NCBI RefSeq assembly: GCF_016808335.1
Contig: NC_053148.1
Coordinates: 46,268,930-46,332,929, forward strand
Direction of reading: 5' to 3'
DNA: 64,000 bases
Source: Panicum virgatum
Taxonomy: Eukaryota; Streptophyta; Magnoliopsida; Poales; Poaceae
Shown here piece by piece: positions 22,587 to 33,900 of this stretch (position 1 is its first letter; each line of letters begins with the position of its first letter). The notes under the pieces were generated by a model. The model did not search any database. It was given only the letters and a program-made list of their open reading frames with translations, and had not been told where the DNA came from. The position numbers and the translations under genes are program-made.

Positions 22587-24688
22587 TTCTTTTCTATCAC
22601 CATTCGGTGTCATGTGTTCTTCTGTGCAATGCAAGCCTACTTTCCTTTTGCGCCTAGCTTTTCTGGAGCCGGCGACACGGAAAGGAAAAAAAAAATGAAG
22701 GGCTCTACGCGTCCATGGCAAAGATGTCAAGTTTTCAATTCGTCAGGGTATGATGGTTCGGAGAAAAAAAAAAAGGAATTCATCGGACCCACGTACCCTT
22801 GGGAGAAAGGGAATGATAGATAGATAGTGCTAGTATTTGCTGCAGCTAGGGTTCTTTCTGGTCACTAGAGCCATAGTGGCGGTAGTGATGGCTGACAACT
22901 CCATCACAGGAAAAGCCACTTCCTTCTCGATTCTTTCTTATCTTTAAGCTTCACATAGTATCTCCAGATTTCTTCCTTACCGGTGAAGCCAATATATCGA
23001 TCGTGCATAGAGATTTTTTATTTAATTGCACACTCTTTAATCGGTAGTACTAGTGCATCAATGTATAGCACTCCATAGCCTGCTATACTGTATCTTTATT
23101 TTGGATAAAAAATACCATTCTTATTTTCTAGCAATTATACATACACTAGCCTATCAACCCGTGCTCTCGCACGGGCTAACTAGAGTTATTTTAAAAATAA
23201 ATCATACAATTAATAACTATAATTATCTATCTCAAGCACTCGTATCTATTAAATATTCTAACACATATAAAATATATATTTATATCTAACACATATAAAA
23301 TATATATTTGTCATAATATAGTTGCAATAGATTTCATTTTACATGGCACATTCATGTTTATTTGATATAGTTAATTAAATTATTTATTTATTTATGAATT
23401 AGTGTTTTATCTCTTCATCGGACATGAATACACTGTGAAACTTATTGTGGGTAGTATTTTATATAAATAATAATAATAATTTAGAATTTTATATTGATCT
23501 ACTTTAATACTTTATTATAATTATATAAATTAGATTCAGATTTAGGGATCTACTTTAACTTTTAATAATGATATATTTGGATAATATATATACAAATTTA
23601 GGGGTTGTTTTGTATTTTGTTTTAATGGCATAGGTGGGTAATTTACATGAAAATTAGGAGGTTACTTTAGATTTTTTTATAATGACAAAGGTGGGTAATT
23701 TAGATTCATGTTTAGGGGTTACTTAGTCTATTTTTATAATAACAAGTGGGTAATTTATTAGAAAAGATAATGATCCAATGACTATTATGATTAGAGTAGT
23801 CAGATGGATGGCTAGATGTTTCTGTTTTTTGTGAGAATTTCTAAGACTTTTCTATTTTTTTAGAGTGTCCACCTAGTATCCTAGATGACTTCACGTGGAG
23901 GCTTCAAAGGAACATCCAATTAGTAATAGTAAGATGCCTTACAATGGAAACTCCACCTTCTACTCTGTCAGACTTTTATCCACCTATACTCTATTCCTTC
24001 TTTGGCTGCTTAATCTTAGAAACAATTTTAATTACGGTTGTTAGACGAAGAGCTCTAATAGGGTACATGTCTTTTGTTATATTGGTTAACTATCATAGAA
24101 TTGCTAAAATGTCTTATATTACAGGATGAGGGAGTAGATGATAACTAACAACTAGGTTTCACTTTTCTTCTTTTGGCATCCAGACTAGATCATTTGACTG
24201 AATTTTGGTTGAATCCAAATGATCCGAAGAAATCAAAACTTGCATTCCTATACGTTAGCTCGCCATGCCCATGGGCCACATCAGTACATAGTTACATACA
24301 TCACATAAACGACGTTCGAGCTTTCATGGAATGGAAGGGAACGGGAGACGGGAGTTGGTCGGAACGGAACCAGTGGAGTTGTTTAAGCATTAAGCTCTGG
24401 CAATGCCATGCATGGCTTTTTGCGACGCTAGATCCTAGGGCTTTCTTCTCTGAGGGTTTGTCCAGTTGTACCTTTCTCAGCTTTAACTCACATCACTCCA
24501 CAGAACTCTGTGTGTGATGGTGGCTCCTCCTCCGGCCTCACCCTTTCTCTCTCCTTCTCTTTCGACGACCCTTTCCATCCTCTCTCTCCTCAGTCTCTTC
24601 TCCCCAGTCGCGTCAAAGAAACAGTATGATTGTGCCTGATGTGACCGGTGACCCTAGAGGCTGTACAATTGTCACCTATTGGATCTGA
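22584..24688. other. AT-rich intergenic DNA with a CCCGTGC/GCACGGG hairpin and short internal repeats
   Basis: A perfect 7-bp stem with a 4-base loop (CCCGTGC TCTC GCACGGG) lies at 23158-23175. From 23580 to 23765 the phrase GGTGGGTAATTTA and an AGGGGTTACTT-type phrase recur imperfectly several times. The whole 23050-23940 block resembles a degraded non-coding transposon (Helitron-like is possible), but I cannot fix its ends. No gene is seen. Confidence 0.4.
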
Positions 24689-24953
24689 GGCTGTGTTTAG
24701 TTGCAAAAGTTATTCGAAAAGTGTTTGCGAAAATCACTATAGTATTTTTTGTTTATATGTAGTAAATATTGTTCTACCATAATCTAACTAGGCTCAAAAG
24801 ATTCGTCTCGCAACGTATATCAAAACTATGCAATTAGCTTTTTTATTTATCTACATTTAGTACTCCATGCATGAGTCATTTGCTATATTTAATGTTTCGA
24901 TGTGATGGAAAGTTTGGAAAATTTGGAGGAGTGGGGGAGAACTAAACACAGCA
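24689..24953. mobile_element. MITE, TSD TGA
   Basis: A 265-bp element with ends GGCTGTGTTTAGTTGC and AGAACTAAACACAGCA, flanked by TGA (24686-24688, 24954-24956). It is closely related to the copy at 16633-16917. Confidence 0.78.
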
Positions 24954-25503
24954 TGAGAAAAAAACAATAAATCGACACCAACTAATCCCCCAAAGGTGGC
25001 ACTGTTCACATAACCTTGGATCCACAGCCAGTTCAACCAGAATTTTGTTGTTATGAGACCAAACATGCTCGAAGTCCATACCTGCCTGCATAAAAGAAAT
25101 CAAGTGTAAAGGGGCTTATTGACAGTGCAACTACAAGCAAGCCACCTCCAAAGAAAAATAAAAGGAAAAGAAAAAGGATACTACTAGCTCTACTGCATGC
25201 ATCTCGATGATTGGGCACTGCAGCAGCAGCATGAGGCTTCTTTTTGATCCTCCTAGGAATCTCCCGAAATGATGTGCAAGCAAGTAATGTCCTTGTACTC
25301 GGTAGTTGCTGTAGCTTTTTAATATTTGCAACTGTGTTGCCCTCACCCATGCACAGGCCCGGTTGCAGTAAACAGACTGCAGAGACTGTGAAAAGTGCTT
25401 CATCAGTGTCCTCAGGAGCTCCAGGTTACACGGCCTGCTGGGAGCGAGCGTTTGTTACAGCTGATCCGTGTTCTTCGATCGACCTGACCACCGTCAGCAT
25501 CAA

Positions 25504-25837
25504 GGCCTTATTTTGTTGCCGTCGGTAAAGTTTTCGAAAAGAGAATCTTTATACATTTGGTACTAAATATAGATTAATCACAAAATTAATTACAGAACTC
25601 GTCTGTAAATCGCGATATGAATCTAATGAGCCTAATTAATCTACCATTAGAGATTGTTTACTATAGTATTACTGTAGCAATTTAGCGTCTAATTACGAAC
25701 TAATTATGTTTATTAGATTCGTCTCGCGATTTACAGTCAAACTGTGCAATGCGTTTTTTATTTTACCTAGGTTTAAGTCTTCATGCAGGTGCTGGAATTT
25801 TTTTTAGAATTTTGAACTTTACAACTAAACAAGTGCC
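25504..25837. mobile_element. MITE, larger palindromic member of the same family
   Basis: Starts GGCCTTATTTTGTTGCC and ends AACTAAACAAGTGCC. A central inverted pair, CTCGTCTGTAAATCGCG with its near-complement CGCGATTTACAG, gives a foldback structure also seen at 29249 and 30203. The target duplication is unclear. Confidence 0.68.
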
Positions 25838-28800
25838 AAGTATCAATGAGCCTGACCTGCTGGATGCGGAGGCCCAGCACATGCCAACTGGACACGTCCA
25901 TCTCTCTCTCTCTGCCGACTGTGCACAACAGGAGAGTTACAGAGCCATTTCTGCAAAGGCTCAATTGGAAACTGTTTTTTTTTTCATTTTGATTCCTAGG
26001 ATCTCAAGTCCTGTGCAGCTCTAATCTTATTTTTTTTCCACACTGTCTGTAAAAATTCAGAAAGCAACTGAATCGAATCAAGGACACAAACAACACGCAA
26101 CATCAGGGAGTTCAGAGAAAAAGATTCGGCACATTATTATCCCGTGATCAAGCTCAATAGCATCCAAAGACTCCTCTTTCGACCGATCTTGTCAAAGATG
26201 GAATAGCTGGGCCGCTGAAGAAATTAACGTTGTACAGGGATGGTGTTGATGCATGCATATACGGATATACCACACACACACACATGCAGTGGCTACAAAA
26301 ACAGTGTTCCTGAAGGGAACCCCTCACCCACACCAGTCCTCCCCTCCTGATCCATGGGTGGGCCCCCGTGGCAAAGGGGGCCGGGCCCACCAGTGCTGTC
26401 CTTGGGGGCAATCAAATCCTAGATGCGAGAGCAGGGGGAGGAGTGCATCATGCATGTGGTGGTGGGAAAAAAGCATGACATGACCATTTTTCTGTGATGG
26501 GAAAATGAGCTGAAAAAGAGAGGGAGGAACAGTGTTCAGAAGGAGTCAAGAAAGGCATCCAATGATCCCTAGATGGCCTTGCTATTTCTCTCCCCCATCA
26601 ATTTATAGCAGAAGGATAACCTTTTTCCCAATGTGACTGAACAAAATAAACAAAGATAACATTGTGAGATTAGGTATCATGATTTGGGGGGATAAAGCAC
26701 TGGGGCAGTAGCCTGAAATAGCTACTCTACTAGCAGATTGTTAATTAGGCCTAGGTGGTCTCAATGGCACTTGCATCCATCATTACCAAATTCAGCATGA
26801 GATGCAACCACTTTATGTCAAGGCTTGTTTGCTCTCAGCACAAAAGCACCATTCATCAACAAGTTCCTTCGAATTTTCTCAATCCCTGATCGATCAGACA
26901 AACATGGTGAAGTGCCAACACTGCTTTTCTCTCCCAGCGCAAGCATTTGGATCGGAGCAAAGCAATTGATACACAAACATCGGAGAGTGACAGGACCTGA
27001 TGACCATGTGCAATGTGTTAAGCAGATAAGAAGAATGTAATAATGCAGATTTCTTCTTCTAAGTAAGGTACCTTACCAAGATTCATTTCACCTGGCGTGG
27101 AAAAGTTGTAGAACATACAGCCACATGCTTGCACACTTGCAGCATGGGAAGCTTCACCTCACTTCACCGGTCTGAAGAGAAGTTCAGATCTGGTCAGCCA
27201 AACAAATAGCCCAGCTAGCACCTAAAATTCTCGCTCTGAGGGAGCTGGCTCCATCATTGCAAGCTACAAAACAAACATGCATGGGCCAGTGCCCAATAAA
27301 CGCTTTAGCCAATAATCAATCCAGCAGCAAGCACATTCACAGGCGCGCATGTTTCTGTCCATGAACAGTAACACCAGTCCTGTTCCAGGTTATAGACTCA
27401 ATAACCATTTGTTATATCCTTATGTGGCTAATCAGACACAGTGCTTGCATCCAGGACAGACTACAGAGTGCCACTTAATGAGACACCTAATCCTCTGAAA
27501 GCAACAAAAGTGGGTCAAACGAGTTGATTAATACATACTACTATATTATTCCAGTGCAGGACATTCTGAATCAAAAGCCTTGTGTAGCAGCACTGCTCCA
27601 TGTACACCCATGCAGTGGAACCCTAATTCTCAGGCATGAACAGTGCAGGGGTCCAACTAATCATGGTGTAATCTGAAGTGACACCACAGCTTAAATTTTA
27701 TTATAACACATATTGCGAAAAGGCTGACCTCGATTTGGACCACTCTGTCTCAGGAATGGACTTAAGCTGAAAACAACAACCACATGATCAAGAAAATTAT
27801 AAAAGCAGCAAATGCTAAAGCACATACAGATTAGCCAGCATTTCCTTGACAGGGACAGTGCCCTAATATCATACACCAGGTGGGCCCGGGCAGGGCTTGG
27901 TGATAAACACCAGGGCACAGGTTGCATCATACTACAAGCTAGCTGCAGGAATGCTTATATTAAAAAAAAGCAATTGTTGCCCCTGTTTTGGAGTGGTCTA
28001 GAGACAACGGTGATGATTAGGAGGGAATCAGTGTTCCCCATGGGGGTATTAAGTATGGGAGCCTCATGCCGATAAAGACCCTAGCTAGCAAAGCCATGCA
28101 AACGCGAGGCAATCGCCCATGCCACATCCTGCCGGCCTGCTTCCTGACGCCACTCCGGGAGGCAAACACGCAGCCTGTCCAAAGCCAGGCTCATTACTAT
28201 ATTGCATCCCTGCTCGCTCAGATCAGTACAATGGCCAAAGTACACTCATTCACACGAGCATGTAAGCTAATGGCTGCTCCATTCTTTTTAACTAGTGGAG
28301 AGCACGCATGTACAGTGATGTTCACTGGTTAGATGTGTCTGACAGATTGGAAGGGATGAGATGAACGACAGCTCGCAGGGAGATGCAGGTGCTGTTGGCG
28401 TTCTTATCCTTGGCAGGATTAGTATCTATCATGAGTTCATGACCTAGCAAGCACTAACACGATGCCACCACCAACGAGTTATTGGACATGTGATTGAAGT
28501 AGCAGCGATCATAATGAAGCGTTTGAAGGTCACCACTCACTCAGCAGAGAGGCCAAGTCGGATCATCTGACCTGACGGATTCGTCAAAGCGGAAGATGGC
28601 CAATTAGAGTCAGGAGGGGCCGGGAAGTCGAGCGTGCGCGGCTGCTGGTAAAAAGGGCCGGATCCAAGGCCGTATTCGCTGATGGACAAGCACGCGATCG
28701 AGCGCATTTCACCCGTCGCCGCCGGCGAGCGAGAGGGGGTCAAAAGGGCGCTGAAAAGACGGCGGCCGGCCGGCGACGGTGGCCGATCCGCTTTTCTCTC

Positions 28801-29248
28801 TCGCAATTCTCTGATGAATCTTTCCTGCAGGAAAAAAAACCACCAAGCGCTTGCATCGACGACCTGCGTATCCGCGGCTCTGAGCGGCACACGATGACAC
28901 GAGACGACGGCTGTGCATGAGGTGTCGGCGACGTTTCTCGCCGGCAATTCCACGGCGGGGCGGGCCCCGTCCGTCCTCGGTTCTCGTCATGTGTGCGTGT
29001 CGTGTCCTCGTGCGGCGGCGTGCAAGAAAGCGCATGGCCCAGGCTCATGTCGGCTTCAGCCTCTGACTCTCCATCGATCCCCCCGTGTGAAGTGTGTGCT
29101 CTTGCTGCTGCCGCCGGCACCCATCTCGCTCGTGCGAAGCAGCTAGCGGCAGCATGAATTGCATGGTCCCTGCACACGCTGCGACGCTGCGTTGAGTCGA
29201 GTGCGTTCACATCTGCATCTCTGAAGAAACAGAGGGGCGCTGAACTGA
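25838..29248. other. Intergenic, no gene seen
   Basis: Mixed-composition DNA with a short (CA)n run near 26270-26283 and a GC-rich patch at 28550-29150. No open frame resembles a known protein, and none links to a plausible neighbour by splice sites. Confidence 0.5.
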
Positions 29249-29594
29249 GGGTGTGTTTAGTTCATTTTGTATTTTGTATTTTTGTGTTTTTAAAAATAAA
29301 TTTTTAATATTTGAAGTATTAAATGTAGATTAATCACAAAACTAATTATAGATCTCGTCTGTAAATTACGAGACGAATCTAATGAGACTAACTAATTCAT
29401 CATTAGAGATTGTTTACTGCAGCATTACTGTAGCAATTTAGTATCTAATCACGTCCTGATTATGCTCATTAGATTCGTCTCGCGATTTACAGTCTATTTG
29501 TGTAATGTGATTTATTTTTTTGACTACATTTAGTATACTATACAAGTAATTTATAAAAATTTTGCATTTTGTATTTTGGAATCTAAACAAAATC
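29249..29594. mobile_element. Palindromic MITE, TSD TGA
   Basis: 346 bp flanked by TGA (29246-29248, 29595-29597). The ends GGGTGTGTTTAGTTC and GGAATCTAAACAAAATC are imperfect inverted repeats. The inner halves are complementary (GTAAATTACGAGACGAATC against GATTCGTCTCGCGATTTAC). Confidence 0.82.
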
Positions 29595-29689
29595 TGAAGG
29601 AAAAGAGGTAGAGGAGGAATGGAGGATCACCGGCGGCACGGCTGACGCAGCATCGGCAGCAGCTTGGCCCGGAGTCCGCCGTACACACA

Positions 29690-29993
29690 GGTTCTGTTTG
29701 GATTGTTCCACCATCCTAGCGCGCATGTTCCTAGAAGAGAATCTCGTATGCATAGTATACTAAATGAAATTTATTTGCAATTTTTTTTCAAAAATGAGTG
29801 TAATTTTTGGCGACGAATCTACAGTAATCATCCTCTAATCGCGCGGTCAAAAATCTCATTAGATTCTTCAAAGTCACTAATGCGAGAGTTCTTAAGTTAG
29901 TTTTGTAAACTGATTTTGTTTGACATCATAATTAATGATCAAAATTGTTACTATTCTTAACATGGTACAATTGTAGCACAACCAAACAAGGCC
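29690..29993. mobile_element. MITE, GGTTCTGTTTGG-end, TSD ACA
   Basis: 304 bp flanked by ACA (29687-29689, 29994-29996), ends GGTTCTGTTTGGATTG and AACCAAACAAGGCC. It shares the GGCGACGAATCTACAGTAA region and right half with the 19570 copy. Confidence 0.75.
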
Positions 29994-30202
29994 ACACTCA
30001 CCCACACGAGGATCACCGGCGAGGCTGGCAGACAAGCGGCCACGCAGGGGCTTAAAGAAAACCCCACTTGAAACCCAAAAGCTAGCGGAGGAAATGCTCA
30101 GGGAAATCTGAACACATGCCCGGATCCCGGGCAGGGCCCCGCTGTCCATTGCTCCACACCTCAGCAGTGTGAGCCTGCAGCCATGCAGCAGCAGCATACG
30201 AA

Positions 30203-30555
30203 GGGGCTGTTTAGATCCGACCCCGTAAACACAGTAAATAAAAAAAATATCACATCGAATGTTTCGATACATGCATAAAGTACTAAATAAAGTCTATTTA
30301 CAAAATTTTTTGCATGGATGGGCTGTAAATCGCGAGACGAATTTAATGAGCCTACTTAAGCCATGATTTACAACAGTAATGCTACAGTAACTATCTGCTA
30401 ATTATTGATTAATCATAGATTAATTAGTATCATTAGATTCATCTCGCGATTTACAATCCATCTGTGCAAAAAGTTTTATAAATATACTTCATTTAGTACT
30501 TCAAATTAGTAAGATTCATTTGTAAAAAATTTTTGCAACGAAACTAAACACGGCC
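30203..30555. mobile_element. Palindromic MITE
   Basis: Starts GGGGCTGTTTAGATCC and ends GAAACTAAACACGGCC. The inner pair AAATCGCGAGACGAATTTAA / GATTCATCTCGCGATTTAC gives a foldback. The target duplication is ambiguous. Confidence 0.7.
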
Positions 30556-30924
30556 AAAACCAAAGAGGCTTTTCTTTTCTCATTCATTCTGCCCAAGAAC
30601 CAGGACATCTTTTCCCCATCTCCTTTTTTTTTCTTCCCTTTCTTTATTTGCATTGCCCTACCGACTGTCTGATCAATTGTTTATCTCATTATTTGCATGC
30701 TGTGCGATTTCGTGTGCCCCATGCCATGAATATACAATGGCATTGGCATTGGCATGCATGGGTCGATCTTGCTGCCAGTGCTTCAGTTCAGGGCTTCAGG
30801 CTGCTGGGGCAGGCTGGACCCGGGAGACGATGACCCTGCTCGCACTGTTCAACTTGAGCTCCGCGATGCTCTGGGCTCTGAGCTCTGACTGCCATCAGCT
30901 CGAGCTATCTCGGCCACTACCAGG

Positions 30925-33900
30925 TGTTAATCACCATAGTTTACAATAACCACGACCATTAGAGTAAATTGGCACGATCAAAACCGAGACCAAAAACTTC
31001 TCTGGCAGATTGGCCCGGACCGGTCTGACCGGTATGGGCGACCGGTCTGACCGGTCGAACCCGAGTTGGCGGTTTTAGGCCCACAGCATTTAAATCTCTT
31101 CCTCACTCTCACAACAGCACACACACACTCTCTCATGCACGCCAGCTCCCTCTCCCTCACTCTCCCGTGCCTCCCCTCTCTTCCAAACCCTCCCTCTCAA
31201 ATCCCTCACCCCAAATCGGATTCCAAGGCCGGGGAAGCATCAAATCGGCATGGAGGATCATCAACTCCCTGTGTTCCTTCCTTGAGACGCTTGGATTCAA
31301 GTTCTTGGTGTTAGGGAGGGCTCACTTCAAGGTAAACAAGGGTTTGGCTCGATCCCTCGTTCTAGATGGTTGTAATCGATTCCCTCCGGTCAAATACATC
31401 CTAATGTATCCCTGAACTAGATCCTAGAAGGGTTTTAGAATTTGTGGACGATTTTCGCCGCGTCATGGATTCTAGCTTTTGTACTGGTTGGGGACCGGTC
31501 TGACAGGTCGGAGGGACCGGTCTGACCGGTGATGCGGCTGGGTTAGTATGACCGGTCTGACCGGTGAGGTGTTGGCTGAGAAGGTGCAGGTCGGGGTAGT
31601 TGGTACAATTGGTTAGAAATTATTTTGGCTATTAGTTACTTATAATTTTTATAACTCATGCATGCATTCTCATGTCATATGCATATGCATACGTGTAGCA
31701 GCCGCGGCGGAGGAGGTCGTATACGAGGTGGTTGCTGTGACATCTCAGAGTTTTATCATGCTAAGCAAGAAATATTAAGTGTGGTTTGATGCTAAATAAA
31801 CAAGAGAAAGTTAAATTATGCATCTCTTTTTTTGAAAATAACATATGTGTGTATGTGTGTTTGTGTGCATAGGTCAGGGACCTCAAATAACTTTCACACC
31901 AATTCAATTAGGCATATGAAAATAAATAGACATGTTCACCATGAAAAGATTAATCAATGTCTAGTTGAACTCTAGGGGTACAATTGATGAAAATCGCATG
32001 AAATGATAAGTTGTTTGTTTTGTAGTTTTCGAAAATTTAAAATGACTTTTAAACCTTTGCTCGTTTAAACTTTTTCCTGAAATAAGAGTGGTAGGTTTTT
32101 AAATTCTCTACAACTTTCGTATTCGAAGTTTTCTATGTTTCAAAAGGAATTTTTGAGAAAAATTTGAATTTGAATCAGTCAAACTCCTTTTCTCTCTCTC
32201 TCTACCCTCTCTGTTCTCTCTTCCCTCCCCTGTTTTCTGCCGAGCCGAGGTCGCCGTCGAGTTAAGGCCGCCGGCCACGCGCCGTGCTCTCCCCGCGCCC
32301 CGTCCTTGGCTCCTCCGCGAAGCCTCTCGGCCTCTCCACGCGGCGCCATCTCCTTGCACGCACGCCGAGGACTGCCGTCGGCGTGCCACGGCGACGAACG
32401 AGCCGAGCAGTGCCGTGCACCTTTTGCCCAACCCGCTCGCGCCCTCGCCTGGCTCTTTCCCCTCCCCTTGCTGCGCAAACGGGTCTCCTTCCTCCCCCTC
32501 TACTCCCCTCCCTGCTCCACGCGCCGAGCCGAGCCCTCCGCGGCGACCAGAGCCGCCGCCGCCTGCCATTTGCGCCGCCGCACCCTAGGCTCCCGCGGAG
32601 CTCCCTCCTCCGGCCTTCCTCGCGCCCATCCAACCCCGCAGCTAGCACCCCCACCCTCCGTTGGTGCTCCTTGACCCACTCGCCGACGCCCAAGCCCACC
32701 GGAACGCCGCCGCCGCAAGCCCAGTATACCGCCGGCCGCCTCTCTCCGCGGCGCCGCCCGCTCCGGTCATCCCAGCCCCAACCGAGGCCATCCCGAGGTA
32801 GAGCTCGCTCTCCTCTTGCTTTTCCCCCACCGGGCCCTCGCCGCCGACGACCCCAAGCGCCGGAATCCGGCCGCCCGAAGCTCCCCTGTTTCAAACCCCA
32901 GCCAAGGACCTCGGGTTGAAATTCAAGAAAGTCCAGGGGGTTGTTTGAATAGACTGTGACTCAGATGAATAGTGCTGTAGGGACTCCTTTGTAATTTTTA
33001 GCTGTAAACTTTGAAATTCAATAGAAATTCGTAGAAAATTCGTAAAATAGAAAATCCAGTTGTTCTGGAATCCTTATGAAAATCTCTATGCAGTAGAATC
33101 ATAATATGATGGTTGTTAGTTGAAACTTTTTGCTGGAAAATTAGATTTATGTTACTAGGTGTATAAAGGCTAGTTGTTTATTCTTTTTTTTTATTTATTT
33201 CTTGAAGCCTTGTTATGCTCTGAAATTTTTATGGTGGTTTGTTCATGTGACACTAGTGTTGCTATAAAAATTGTTTGGTCAGTTCTCATGTGTAGCTAAT
33301 TCTTTGATTTAATCATTGTTTAGTATACTTTAATTATGATAAATAGTTTACTTTGATAATAAATCATGAAAATATTTTTGAGTTTTACTTTTACATAGTT
33401 TAGCTGGTTCGTGAAGTTTGAACCCAAGTTCATGACTAGAACAGGATCTAAAAATTAATCTTGTTGAACTGATGTAGGTTTTGTTTATTTTCTCCTATTT
33501 AGTTATGTGCATAATAAATCCTGAAAAATTCACAGTAGCTAATTCATCCCTCTTTAGACCTACTGTTAAAGTTTTAGTTTCTTTTATACTCTAGTCTAAC
33601 CTGTGTAATTCAATCTTGTTCTAGGAGTTGTCTGATTACATGAATTGTTCTGGTTATTTGGCTATAGGTTTTGGGATGAATTTTGCAGGATAGCTAGTTC
33701 TGTGTACCTTCTGTTTGAAGTAATTTTTGTTGAATTGATTACTTTATGTGTGTGGATTTGTTGATTTATTAACCAACCATGCTTTAATTGCCATATGAAA
33801 CTACTCCCATTTGTTTAGGAAGTTAGTATAGCTTTCTTGTGCTGTTGATCATGATGTCTTGTGTAGTTAGATATGTTGAGTTACTACTCTATAAACGATT

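Noticed and set aside
23158..23175. Hairpin considered as a Helitron 3' terminus
   Set aside because: CTAA follows soon after, but no matching 5' TC end or A/T insertion boundary could be identified, so it is only noted as an unassigned hairpin.
32262..32919. Two long overlapping frames of about 210 codons on opposite strands
   Set aside because: They lie in the GC-rich block of the inner LTR-like element; mirrored Pro/Arg-rich and Gly/Arg-rich translations show compositional bias.
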